A DNA stretch of 44,925 nt from an uncultured Collinsella sp. (GTDB taxonomy: Bacteria > Actinomycetota > Coriobacteriia > Coriobacteriales > Coriobacteriaceae). The position numbers were made by a program, and so were the translations under genes. Positions 27,866 through 36,828 of this stretch are shown here, piece after piece (the stretch's first letter is position 1; every line of letters begins with the position of its first letter). The notes beneath the pieces are model-generated. The model saw only the letters and a program-made list of their open reading frames with translations. It searched no databases and was not told where the DNA came from. The DNA is taken from positions 1 through 44,925 of the forward strand of contig UQDE01000017.1 of the NCBI GenBank assembly GCA_900539735.1. Reading direction: 5' to 3'.

Positions 27866-28582
27866 ATGGCAGACGCAGAGAGCAACCTCGTTCCCTCCGA
27901 AGCAGCCGACCAGGTCGAGGTCGCGCTCGAGGAGCAGGCCGCAGCCGACGACGGCATCCTGTACCTCAACGAGTACCAGTACGAAAACGACCTGGTCACC
28001 GACTTCGCCCGCCTGGTCGCCTCGCCCAGGCGTCGCGGCTCGCTGTATGTCGCCGCCGCGATTGCCGCGCTCATCGGCATCGGCATGCTGGTGGCCGGCG
28101 GCAACTGGATCAAGTTTGGCGTCGTCTTGATCGTATTCGGCGCCTTTTTGGCCTGGTGGAGCAAAAACCTGCACCACACCCTCGCCCGCGACTTTATCGA
28201 CGCCGTCGAGGCCGACGAGTCCATGGGTGGCCGTTATCGCCGCGTCGCCGCCAACGAGGACGGCCTGATGGTTTGGGGCAAGAGCGGCAAGTCGCAGTTC
28301 TTCCCGTTTGAAAAGCTCGACCACGTGCTCGACGGCGAGCGCATCTTTGTGGCCATGTTCGCCGACCAGGGCGTGACGATCCCTAAGGACACCTTTGTCC
28401 GCGGCGATGCCGAGCAGTTCGGTCCCTTCCTCAAGGCGCGCATCAACAAAATACTCCGCATCGAGACCAAGAAGAAGAAAATGAAGGCCGAGAAGGCCGC
28501 CGCCGAGGCCAAGCAGGGCGACAAGCCCCAGGAGACCAAAGGCAAGCAGCGCAAGCAGAAGAAGAACAGGAAGAAGCGCTAA
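27866..28582 (+). CDS. YcxB-like membrane protein
   Basis: A 238-residue protein. Two hydrophobic segments lie at about 58-78 and 82-98, followed by a soluble region (about 105-200) with the YcxB-like pattern (GLMVWGKSGKSQFFPFEKLDHVLD) and a Lys-rich C-terminal tail of about 35 residues. The function of YcxB-like domains is not known. AGGAG lies 10 nt before ATG 27866. It is divergent from dnaX, and a TATAAT at 27819-27824 is its likely -10 box. The basic tail could bind nucleic acid or acidic lipid; that is conjecture. Confidence 0.75.
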   Translation: MADAESNLVPSEAADQVEVALEEQAAADDGILYLNEYQYENDLVTDFARLVASPRRRGSLYVAAAIAALIGIGMLVAGGNWIKFGVVLIVFGAFLAWWSKNLHHTLARDFIDAVEADESMGGRYRRVAANEDGLMVWGKSGKSQFFPFEKLDHVLDGERIFVAMFADQGVTIPKDTFVRGDAEQFGPFLKARINKILRIETKKKKMKAEKAAAEAKQGDKPQETKGKQRKQKKNRKKR

Positions 28583-28726
28583 GGCCAAACCAGACAGGCA
28601 GCCTCGCATCCCGCTATCCTCCCCATGCACCCGAGCGTGCTACACTAGCAGCATCTATGCCACCGCGAACGGCTCGGCTCCGCGCCCGCCACTCGCAAAC
28701 GAACTTTAAACGCACGAGGGTTGGCC

Positions 28727-30580
28727 ATGCCGCTTTTCTCGCAACATACCGCCCGGTTCTCGCCGGACGTTCCTTTGGAGGGCACCAGCTCTCGCGAGCT
28801 GCTCAAGCGGTACCAGCCGCTCGAGACACTTGCGACCGGCGGTTTTGGCTCCATCGAGATCTGCCGCGACACGCACCTGCGCCGCCGCGTCGCCATTAAG
28901 CGCATCCCCCTTATTAACGGTGTCGGCATGCCCGCCAGCGACATCATGGATGTCCTGCGCGAGGCGCACACCGCCGCCATGCTTCAACATCCCAATATCG
29001 TGCAGGTCATCGACTTTACGCACGACACAGCCTATGCCTACCTGGTTATGGAATATGTCGATGGCATGTCGCTGGCCGAGTTTTTGCACCGCGTGGACGG
29101 CCACTCACTTACCTTTGACGAGGCCGCGGCCATTGCCGATGCCCTGGGCCAGGCGCTCACCTTCGCCCATAGTAATGGCGTACTCCACCTGGACATTAAG
29201 CCCGCCAACGTGCTCATCGACCACTCGGGCAATGTAAAGCTCACCGACTTTGGCATGGCGCGACTGTCGTCCGCCGGTGGCTTTGGCGGCTCGCGCGGCG
29301 GCACCATCGGCTACATGCCGCCCGAGCAGCTCGATATCGAGACCGGCACGGTCGACGAGCGCGCCGATGTCTTTGCCCTCGCCTGTGTGATCTACGAGGG
29401 CCTGTGCGGCAGCGCTCCCTTTATGGCGGCCACGCCCGCCGACTCGCTCGACCGCATCATCGGCGGCGCCACCTATCCCAGCGAGCTGATACCACACTTT
29501 CCCCCGGGAGCCGAGGCCGCGCTCATGAGCGCGCTCTCCCCCATGCCGCAGGACCGCCCCAACAGCATCGAGGCATTTTGCGACCAGCTCCTTGCCGGTC
29601 TGGGCAGCGTGCGCGAGGGCCGTCGCAGCCTGGAGCAAATGGTTGGCGAGCTTTCGGATGACGAGCATGAGCTCGACGATATCGAGCCGTCGCACTACGA
29701 GGACGACGCCATCGAGGTCGACCGCGCACTCGGCTGGGCGGGCACGCGCTGGAGCCATGCGCGCGACTACACCATGCACGCTATCTCGGCGCTAACGTGC
29801 GGCACCTTTAGCTTTTTGCTGATGCAAACGGCCGGGGTCGCGGCGCTTCCCGGCCTGGTCATTGCGGCCATCGCGATCGGAGCGGCGGCTGGCCTGGCCC
29901 CCCAGATTGGCTCGGCCATCTCGGCTGTGGGCTTTTTGGTGCTCATGGCCAACGCCACCATGCAGGCGCAGGGCATCCTGTCGATGTTGCCCGTCGCGGT
30001 GATCTTTGCCGCTGCCATGTCCGGTTGGTGGATCGCCTGGGGTCGCACCGAGGCTGCCGCGAGCGCCGCACTCACCTGTGCACTCGCGCTTGGCTGTCTG
30101 ACCGGCAATACCTTCCTGGCAGCTGGGGTCGCCGCCGGCGTCGCGTCATTTTGGCTCGGCCCGGCAAGCGCCGCCGCGGCAACGGGCATGGGCGCGCTTT
30201 TTGCCCGCCTGGCGACAGTCGCGCTTTCAGCCGGAGGCGTGCTGGGGCTCGGTAACGTTGCCGCAGCGCTGGGAGACCCGCTCCTCTGGGCTGCCTTTGG
30301 GCTGGCCGCGGCAACTGCCGCAGCGTCATCCGCGCTGCTCAATGCCCATGCCAAGCGTGCCAATCAGGGCTCAAACCTTGCCGCAATCGCCGCCATCGCT
30401 GTCACCGGCATCGGCTGCGCAGCGGCGTCCTGTCTTGCACACCATATGGAAATTGCCAGCCTTGCAGCCGCGGTCATCGCCAAGGCGGCGGTTGCGGGAA
30501 TCCTATCCTCTATAATCGTTGGGATATGCCTATATTTGCTCGGATACCAAAGAACCTATACGGAGAGTGATCTTTCGTGA
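28727..30580 (+). CDS. Polytopic membrane Ser/Thr kinase with HLD catalytic loop
   Basis: A 617-residue protein. The kinase domain (about 28-290) has TGGFGSI, VAIKRI, a HLDIKPANVL loop, LTDFGMARL and MPPEQ motifs; the canonical HRD is HLD here, with catalytic Asp, Lys and Asn retained. An acidic stretch (about 305-335) precedes a large hydrophobic region with about eight to ten helices (about 350-610). ATG 28727 is used instead of an in-frame TTG two codons earlier because GAGGG sits at proper distance. The stop overlaps the fhaA start (GTGA), making it the first gene of the fhaA-fhaB-pstP-rodA/pbpA-pknB operon, where the classical layout has only pknA/pknB kinases. Loss of the HRD arginine can loosen activation-loop control. 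Substrates are likely the FHA proteins nearby, by inference. Confidence 0.85.
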   Translation: MPLFSQHTARFSPDVPLEGTSSRELLKRYQPLETLATGGFGSIEICRDTHLRRRVAIKRIPLINGVGMPASDIMDVLREAHTAAMLQHPNIVQVIDFTHDTAYAYLVMEYVDGMSLAEFLHRVDGHSLTFDEAAAIADALGQALTFAHSNGVLHLDIKPANVLIDHSGNVKLTDFGMARLSSAGGFGGSRGGTIGYMPPEQLDIETGTVDERADVFALACVIYEGLCGSAPFMAATPADSLDRIIGGATYPSELIPHFPPGAEAALMSALSPMPQDRPNSIEAFCDQLLAGLGSVREGRRSLEQMVGELSDDEHELDDIEPSHYEDDAIEVDRALGWAGTRWSHARDYTMHAISALTCGTFSFLLMQTAGVAALPGLVIAAIAIGAAAGLAPQIGSAISAVGFLVLMANATMQAQGILSMLPVAVIFAAAMSGWWIAWGRTEAAASAALTCALALGCLTGNTFLAAGVAAGVASFWLGPASAAAATGMGALFARLATVALSAGGVLGLGNVAAALGDPLLWAAFGLAAATAAASSALLNAHAKRANQGSNLAAIAAIAVTGIGCAAASCLAHHMEIASLAAAVIAKAAVAGILSSIIVGICLYLLGYQRTYTESDLS

Positions 30581-31590
30581 ACTTCCTGAACATCTTCGAG
30601 GACCACGTGGCCGGCATCTTCGGTGCCACCCGTGCCCCGTTCTCCTTTAAGAAGCTTGCCAAGCAGGCCGCTCGCGACATGGAGGATCAGACTCTGGTGA
30701 TCAACGGCGTCAACACGGCGCCGGCACTCTATACCATCCTGATCGCCGCCGACGACGATCCCATGCTCGCCCCGTTCTACCCCGAGCTTTCGCGCGAGGT
30801 CCGCGAGTTTGTGAAGGCGCAGGCCGAAAAGCGCCGCTATGTCTTTGTCGGCGAGCCCCTCGTGCGCTTTATGATCGATCCGCAGCTGCGCGCCGGCAAG
30901 TTCTCGGTCTTTGCCGAGAACGTCGATGCCCCCACGCTCGGCCGCCTGTACGAAGAAGAGCGCGCCTATCAAAACGGCCTGGGCCAGAACAACTCCGCGG
31001 CAAGCCGTGCCGCCAGCGCCCCGCGCGCCGGCCAGCAGCAGTTTGCTGCCCCGCAGCAGCAGCGCCCCGCCGCCATGCCCCAGCAGCAGCCGACGCCTCG
31101 CGCCGCCGCTCCCGACCCGCTTGCCGTGGCAGACCCCTTCGCGCCTAGCGTCCCCGACCCCGCCGCCGCACCCATCCCGGTGCCGCAGACCGTCTCGCGC
31201 GACGCGCTTGCCGGCATGGGCGGAGCCGCCGCGACCGGTGCCGCCGTGGGCCTAGGCGCCGCAGCCGGCATCGCCTCCAACATGGCGAGCACTCGCGCCC
31301 CGCAGCGCCCGCTCGCCCAGCTCGTCGACGTCGTGAGCGGCGAGAGCCATAGCATCACCTCCGCACAGGTGACCATCGGTCGCGAGCGCTCAGTTTCCGA
31401 CATTGCCCTGCGCGACCCCAACGTGTCGCGCCGCCACGCCCAGCTCACCTTTACGGGCTCGGATTGGTCGATCGAGGACCTCAATTCCACCAACGGCACG
31501 CTCGTCAACAACCGCCGCATCACGCGCTGCCCGCTGCGCAACGGCGATCTGCTGACGTTTGGCCTGAGCACCTTTGAATTTAGGGGATAG
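30577..31590 (+). CDS. fhaA: FhaA-type protein with DUF3662 and FHA domains
   Basis: A 337-residue protein. Residues 1-130 match the DUF3662 domain that opens actinobacterial FhaA proteins; 140-215 form a Gln/Pro/Ala linker; about 250-337 form an FHA domain (VTIGRERSVSDI, SRRHAQLTF, DLNSTNGT). Mycobacterial FhaA binds phosphothreonine partners of PknB and influences peptidoglycan synthesis at the poles; the same role is likely here. Start is GTG 30577, overlapping the kinase stop codon. A fhaB gene begins 6 bp downstream. Confidence 0.9.
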   Translation: MNFLNIFEDHVAGIFGATRAPFSFKKLAKQAARDMEDQTLVINGVNTAPALYTILIAADDDPMLAPFYPELSREVREFVKAQAEKRRYVFVGEPLVRFMIDPQLRAGKFSVFAENVDAPTLGRLYEEERAYQNGLGQNNSAASRAASAPRAGQQQFAAPQQQRPAAMPQQQPTPRAAAPDPLAVADPFAPSVPDPAAAPIPVPQTVSRDALAGMGGAAATGAAVGLGAAAGIASNMASTRAPQRPLAQLVDVVSGESHSITSAQVTIGRERSVSDIALRDPNVSRRHAQLTFTGSDWSIEDLNSTNGTLVNNRRITRCPLRNGDLLTFGLSTFEFRG

Positions 31591-31596
31591 TCGCTT

Positions 31597-32013
31597 ATGA
31601 ACATCGATATCGTCCTTTTTGCAGGCCGCATCGTCCTGGTCGCCCTGCTCTATATCTTCCTGTTCGCCGTCATGAAGACCGGCGTGGGACTTGTGCGCGG
31701 ACAGCGCCGCGACTCGGCTATCTGGACGATCGATGTGGACAAGGGTCCGCGCGGTATCCGCGGCATCCACGTAGATATGCTCGGCCCCGTCATCGTCGGT
31801 CGCTCGCCATCTTCGGACATCTGCATCAACGAACCATTCGTCTCGGCCTCGCATGCGCGCTTTTCGCTGCAGGGCCCGGCGCTCATCATCGAGGACCTCA
31901 ACTCGCTTAACGGCACGCTCGTCAACGGCCGCCAGCTCGTGGAGCCCGCGACGCTGCGTGAGGGCGACGAAGTCCAGATTGGCGATGTGGTCATGAAGGT
32001 GAACCGTCGATGA
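31597..32013 (+). CDS. fhaB: FhaB-type FHA protein with membrane anchor
   Basis: A 138-residue protein with one N-terminal hydrophobic helix (about 5-28) and a C-terminal FHA domain (VGRSPSSDI, SASHARFSL, EDLNSLNGT). It matches the actinobacterial FhaB, a phosphopeptide-binding partner of PknA/PknB and cell-wall factors. ATG 31597; the stop overlaps the phosphatase start (ATGA). Length and context are typical. Confidence 0.9.
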   Translation: MNIDIVLFAGRIVLVALLYIFLFAVMKTGVGLVRGQRRDSAIWTIDVDKGPRGIRGIHVDMLGPVIVGRSPSSDICINEPFVSASHARFSLQGPALIIEDLNSLNGTLVNGRQLVEPATLREGDEVQIGDVVMKVNRR

Positions 32014-33809
32014 TCGACGAGGAGAACAAGTCCGCAACTATGACCGAGGCACCGGCTGCCGCCGCAGCCGTGCCGGCCCACGCCGCTCCGGCGGGCTCCG
32101 CACCCGTGGAACCCGAGGACACCGTGTTCTCCCTGCCTCTTTCGCATGTAACGCATGATATTTCGGATCTCGCCGATAACGAGGACGAAGAGGATGCCGT
32201 AGCGGCGCCCATCGGTGCACATGCTGCGGAACAGCCCACAGCGCCCGAAGCAACCCCGGCGCCGGCTCACTTTGCAGAGCCCGTCGCCGCGGCAATCAAC
32301 GAGAGCGCTGCGGTGTTTGCAGCACCCGAGCCCGCCGCGCCGGCGTTTCCCATAGCCCCGGCATCCGAGGTTACGCCCGCGTCTACGCCGGCGCCCGATC
32401 CTATAGACGTCAGCCCGCAAGATGACGAGTCGACCGCCCGCGTTTCCGAGGAGCCCGACTCCCCGGACACCGGTGATTCTGAATCAAACGCCGAGACCGA
32501 CACCGTCTCTCCCGGTGACACAGCAGAGATCGACGTTGCCGCCGTTGAGGCCAAGCTCAAAGACCCCGGCTCGACCATGAGCTTTGAGCCCCTGACCGAG
32601 GAGCGCATCGAGACCGACTCGACCTATGATGCCGGCACCACCACGCAACTCATGTGGGGCGCCCGCTCCGACGTTGGCTGCGTGCGTCCGCACAATGAGG
32701 ATTCCTACCTGGTGCAGTCGCCGCTCTTTTGCGTATGCGACGGCATGGGTGGTCACGCTGCCGGCGAGGTAGCCTCTTCCATCGCCGTCGAGACTATTGC
32801 CAAGACGGCCCCACAGTCCGCCGACGCAGCACGCCTGGCCGCAGCCGTCGAGGCAGCCAACGCCGCCGTAATCGAGGCGGCCCTGAACGGCCTGGGCAAG
32901 CCTGGCATGGGCTGCACAGCCACTTGCGCCTATATCGAAAACGACACGCTCGCCATCGCCCACGTGGGCGACTCGCGCGCCTACCTGCTCCACGAGGGCA
33001 CGCTCATCCGCGTGACCCGCGACCACTCCTATGTGGAAGAACTCGTGGACGCCGGCGAGATTACGGCAGACGAGGCTCGCGTCCACCCCAACCGTTCGGT
33101 CATCACCCGTGCGCTGGGCTCGGACCCCGCCATGTATGCCGACCACTTCACTCTGCATATCGAGGAAGGCGACCGTCTGATCCTGTGCTCTGACGGCCTT
33201 TCGAGCATGATTCCCGATAGCGATATCGAGAACATCACCACGCAGTCCTCAACCGCGCAAATCTGCGTCGACAACCTAGTGGACGCGGCGCTTGCCGCCG
33301 GCGGCCACGACAACGTGACCGTAGTAGTCGTTGACCTGGTTGACGATGGCGTCATGCGCGAGGCGCAACGCGTGCGTCGCCGCAACGTTACTATCGCCGC
33401 CATCCTGGCCCTCGTCTTTGTGCTGGCAGCTGGCATCTGGGCCTACACGGGTGTCACCGGCTCGTACTACCTGGGTACCTACCAGGGCAATGTCGCCGTC
33501 TGGCGCGGCCTGCCCGGCAAGCCACTCGGACTCAAGCTCCACTGGCTCGAAAGCGAAACCAGCATCAAGCTGTCCGACCTGCCCGAAGACACGCAAAACC
33601 GCCTCAAGGCGGGCATTCCGCAAACAAGTGTCGACGATGCGCAGGACACGATATCCAAGTACCGCCACCAGATCGACGAGGAGCAGACCCGCCAGGTGAT
33701 CGACGCGCAAACGATTCGCGACAACACCAATCAGGGATCGACCTCCGAATCAGATTCCGAGAAAACCGCCGAACAGTCCGCCGAGGCCGAAGCCTCCGAT
33801 AAGAATTAG
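32010..33809 (+). CDS. pstP: PP2C-family Ser/Thr phosphatase (PstP-type)
   Basis: A 599-residue protein. A disordered acidic/Ala-rich region fills about 1-210, much longer than in mycobacterial PstP. The PP2C domain spans about 214-450 with the motifs SDVGCVRPHNEDS, CDGMGGHAAGE, HVGDSRAYL, LCSDGLS and GHDNVTVVVVD, which supply the metal-binding aspartates. One transmembrane helix (about 459-482) and an extracytoplasmic tail of about 115 residues follow. It should reverse phosphorylation by the kinases of this operon. ATG 32010 overlaps the fhaB stop. The long N-terminal extension may itself be phosphorylated; this is conjecture. Confidence 0.92.
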   Translation: MIDEENKSATMTEAPAAAAAVPAHAAPAGSAPVEPEDTVFSLPLSHVTHDISDLADNEDEEDAVAAPIGAHAAEQPTAPEATPAPAHFAEPVAAAINESAAVFAAPEPAAPAFPIAPASEVTPASTPAPDPIDVSPQDDESTARVSEEPDSPDTGDSESNAETDTVSPGDTAEIDVAAVEAKLKDPGSTMSFEPLTEERIETDSTYDAGTTTQLMWGARSDVGCVRPHNEDSYLVQSPLFCVCDGMGGHAAGEVASSIAVETIAKTAPQSADAARLAAAVEAANAAVIEAALNGLGKPGMGCTATCAYIENDTLAIAHVGDSRAYLLHEGTLIRVTRDHSYVEELVDAGEITADEARVHPNRSVITRALGSDPAMYADHFTLHIEEGDRLILCSDGLSSMIPDSDIENITTQSSTAQICVDNLVDAALAAGGHDNVTVVVVDLVDDGVMREAQRVRRRNVTIAAILALVFVLAAGIWAYTGVTGSYYLGTYQGNVAVWRGLPGKPLGLKLHWLESETSIKLSDLPEDTQNRLKAGIPQTSVDDAQDTISKYRHQIDEEQTRQVIDAQTIRDNTNQGSTSESDSEKTAEQSAEAEASDKN

Positions 33810-33825
33810 AAAGGGAGTGCCGCTT

Positions 33826-36696
33826 ATGAGTCGCCGCAACACCGAGCTGCTCTTGCTCATCGCCTCGGCGTTCCCCGTCATCCTGCTGTATGCGATGTAC
33901 GTCCTCACCGCGGGCGCTGCCATCTCCTTTGAGACGCTCGCTGTACCGATCGGCCTCTTTGCCGCCTTTGCCGCGGCCCACATTGCCGTGCGCATCTTGG
34001 CGCCCGGTGCCGACCCCGCCATCCTGCCCATCGTATTTATACTTTCGGGCATCGGCATCACGTTCGTGACGCGTCTCGCCCCCGCTCTCGCCATCTCACA
34101 GCTCATCATCCTGTTTGTCTCGGTGGCGCTCATGGTGGGAACGCTTGCATTAGTCAAAAACCTCGACGTGGTCATGCGCTACAAGTACACCTTTGGCATT
34201 ATCGGCATCATCCTGCTGATGCTGCCCATCTTTATCGGCACCACGATCTCGGGCTCCAAGCTCTGGATTCGCATCGCGGGCTTTACCATCCAGCCCGGCG
34301 AGTTCGCCAAGGTCTTTATCGTGCTGTTCCTGGCCGGGTACCTGGCCGAGAACCGCGAGCTGCTCTCCATCTCCAACCGCAAGATCCTGGGCTTTAAGAT
34401 CCCTCGCCTGCGACTGCTGCTGCCGCTGTTTGCCGTGTGGGGTGTGTGCCTGCTCGTCGTCGTCTTCGAACGCGACCTGGGTTCGGCCGTGCTGTTCTAC
34501 ACCATCTTCTTGCTGATGCTCTACGTTGCCACGGGGCGCTTTTCGTATGTCGTTATCGGCCTTGCGCTCTTAGCCGTCGGAGCCGTGGGCGCCTACAAGT
34601 TCCTATCGCACGTTCAGGTGCGTTTCCAGGTTTGGGTCGATCCGTTTAAGGACGCCCAGGGCCAGGGCTACCAGATCGTCCAGTCGCTCTTCTCGCTTGC
34701 CGATGGCGGCCTGGTCGGTGTTGGCATCGGCAACGGCATGGCCAACAACATCCCTGTCGTCGAGTCCGACTTTATCTTCTCGGCTATCGGCGAGGAGATG
34801 GGCCTTTTGGGCGGCGGCGCCGTGCTCATCCTGTTTATGCTCTTTGCCGTGCGTGGCCTGACCACAGCTGCCCGCGCAAAGTCCGACCTTGCCGCCTTTA
34901 GCGCCACCGGTCTCACGGCAGCCATCAGCTTCCAGGCCTTCTTGATCGTTGGCGGCGTAACCCGCCTGATCCCGCTGACCGGCGTCACCCTACCCTTTAT
35001 GAGCCAGGGCGGCTCCTCGCTGCTGGCGAGCTTTATCATCGTCGCGCTCCTGCTGCGCGCCGGTGACGAGGCGACCGGACGCGAGGCCGAGCTTACCGGC
35101 ACCGGCACCATGGCCGCCATCACCGATGATCAGGTCGCATCTGCCGCCGCCCCGACGGGCACGCGCTTTGCCACTTCGTCTTCCTACGGCAGCGGCAGCC
35201 ATTCCGTCGGCTCGCGCATGCGCCGTCGCCTGCTCGACACGCCCGAATCCGGTGTGCTCGGCCGCGTTGCGCTCGCCAACCGTCTAACCCGTGCGGTGCT
35301 CGCCTTTACGGCGCTGTTCGCCATCCTTATCGGCAACCTCACCTATGTCCAGGTCATTAAGGCCAAGGACTATCAGGACATGCCGACCAACAACCACACC
35401 ATCGCCCGCTCCAAGTACATCCAGCGCGGCTCCATCATCACGTCCGACGGCGTGACGCTGGCCGAGTCGCTGCAGCAGGAGGACGGCACCTACGTACGCT
35501 CCTACCCCAACGGTAACCTGGCAGCGCACGTGGTTGGCTACGTGAGCCAGCAGTATGGCACCACCGCCATCGAGAGCGTCATGAACGACACACTCACCGG
35601 TTCTAAGGACTACTCCAGCTGGAACAACGCCATCGCGTCGCTCGCGGGCCAGACCCAGCCGGGCAACACCGCCAAGCTCACCATCGACTCGCGCATCCAG
35701 ACGGCTGCTGAGCAGGCGCTCAAGGGCTTTAAGGGCGCTGTAGTGGTCATCGACCCGCGTACCGGCGCGGTGCTCGCATGTGCCAGCTCGCCCACCTACG
35801 ACAACACTAACATCGATGCCCTGCTGCAGACGGGCGGCGGCGAGGACGGCTCCATGTACAATCGCGCCATGGACGCGCTGTACACGCCGGGCTCAACGTT
35901 TAAGGTCGTTACGCTTTCCGCGGCACTCGAGACCGGTACCGCCAGCCTTACCAGCACCTACCAGGCGCCCGGCTCCATGGACATCGGCAACGCACCGGTC
36001 ACCAACTATGCCAACGAGAGCTACGGTACCATCAGCCTGCAGCAGGCCTTTGCCGTGTCCTCCAACGTCGTCTTTGGCCAGGTGGCAAACGAAGTTGGCG
36101 CAAACACGCTCGTGCAGTTTGCCAACGCCTTCGGCTACGGCCAAAAGCTCGGCCAGGACCTGACCTCCGCGGCCTCCATCATGGCCGACCCGTCGCTCAT
36201 GACCGAGTGGGAGACCGCCTGGGCCGGCGCCGGCCAGCCTGTCGGCATGGACCACACGCCCGGCCCGCAGACCACCGTCATGCAAAACGCCGTGATTGCC
36301 GCCGCCATCGCTAACAGCGGCGTGGTCATGGACCCGTACTTTGTAGCCCAGGTACTCGCCCCGGACGGAACCGTGGTCAAGACCACGCAGTCCCGCTCGC
36401 TGGGTCAGGCCGTCAGCTCCGCCACGGCCGACCAGGTCAAGCAGGCCATGCTTGCCGTCGTCCAGTCCGGCACCGGCACCGATGCCCAGATCCCAGGCGT
36501 CAAGGTCACCGGCAAGACCGGCTCGGCCGAGACTGGCGGCACCAACGTCAACTCGATGTTCGTTGGCTTTGCACCTTACGATTCACCCACGGTCGCCATC
36601 TCGGTGGCCTTGGAGAATTTCGACAAGCATGACGTCGAGGCCGCCAAGATCGCCGGTATCGTCCTGACCGCGGCGCTTGCCGCACAGGGAGCGTGA
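33826..36696 (+). CDS. SEDS (RodA/FtsW) glycosyltransferase fused to class B penicillin-binding protein
   Basis: A 956-residue single polypeptide joining two enzymes that are normally separate. Residues 1-420 form a SEDS polymerase: about ten helices, GSKLWIRIAGFTIQPGEFAK, ERDLGSA, and ESDFIFSAIGEEMG for the catalytic loop, then SQGGSS. After a cytoplasmic linker (about 425-480) and one helix, residues 485-956 form a transpeptidase with S690-x-x-K693 (PGSTFK), S745-x-N747 and K897-T-G899. Together they polymerise and cross-link peptidoglycan. In mycobacteria rodA and pbpA are adjacent separate genes at this same place, so a gene fusion is the natural reading. ATG 33826 has AAAGGGAG 8 nt upstream. 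No internal stop or start separating the halves is apparent; the helix count also puts the linker on the cytoplasmic side. Confidence 0.93.
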   Translation: MSRRNTELLLLIASAFPVILLYAMYVLTAGAAISFETLAVPIGLFAAFAAAHIAVRILAPGADPAILPIVFILSGIGITFVTRLAPALAISQLIILFVSVALMVGTLALVKNLDVVMRYKYTFGIIGIILLMLPIFIGTTISGSKLWIRIAGFTIQPGEFAKVFIVLFLAGYLAENRELLSISNRKILGFKIPRLRLLLPLFAVWGVCLLVVVFERDLGSAVLFYTIFLLMLYVATGRFSYVVIGLALLAVGAVGAYKFLSHVQVRFQVWVDPFKDAQGQGYQIVQSLFSLADGGLVGVGIGNGMANNIPVVESDFIFSAIGEEMGLLGGGAVLILFMLFAVRGLTTAARAKSDLAAFSATGLTAAISFQAFLIVGGVTRLIPLTGVTLPFMSQGGSSLLASFIIVALLLRAGDEATGREAELTGTGTMAAITDDQVASAAAPTGTRFATSSSYGSGSHSVGSRMRRRLLDTPESGVLGRVALANRLTRAVLAFTALFAILIGNLTYVQVIKAKDYQDMPTNNHTIARSKYIQRGSIITSDGVTLAESLQQEDGTYVRSYPNGNLAAHVVGYVSQQYGTTAIESVMNDTLTGSKDYSSWNNAIASLAGQTQPGNTAKLTIDSRIQTAAEQALKGFKGAVVVIDPRTGAVLACASSPTYDNTNIDALLQTGGGEDGSMYNRAMDALYTPGSTFKVVTLSAALETGTASLTSTYQAPGSMDIGNAPVTNYANESYGTISLQQAFAVSSNVVFGQVANEVGANTLVQFANAFGYGQKLGQDLTSAASIMADPSLMTEWETAWAGAGQPVGMDHTPGPQTTVMQNAVIAAAIANSGVVMDPYFVAQVLAPDGTVVKTTQSRSLGQAVSSATADQVKQAMLAVVQSGTGTDAQIPGVKVTGKTGSAETGGTNVNSMFVGFAPYDSPTVAISVALENFDKHDVEAAKIAGIVLTAALAAQGA

Positions 36697-36828
36697 TGCC
36701 CATGATCGAATCGGACACCCGAGGCGCGCCGCGGCCTAAGGGTTAGCGGCAACGCGCCACACGACCCCAGCGGCCACATCATAGGTACTACACACATCGT
36801 TGAGCGAATAGTTATGTTAGGAGCAGGA

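Noticed and set aside
27751..28224. A 158-codon N-terminal extension of dnaX
   Set aside because: It overlaps the divergent YcxB-like gene and its promoter; the ATG at 27750 has a good ribosome site and starts the standard dnaX N-terminus.
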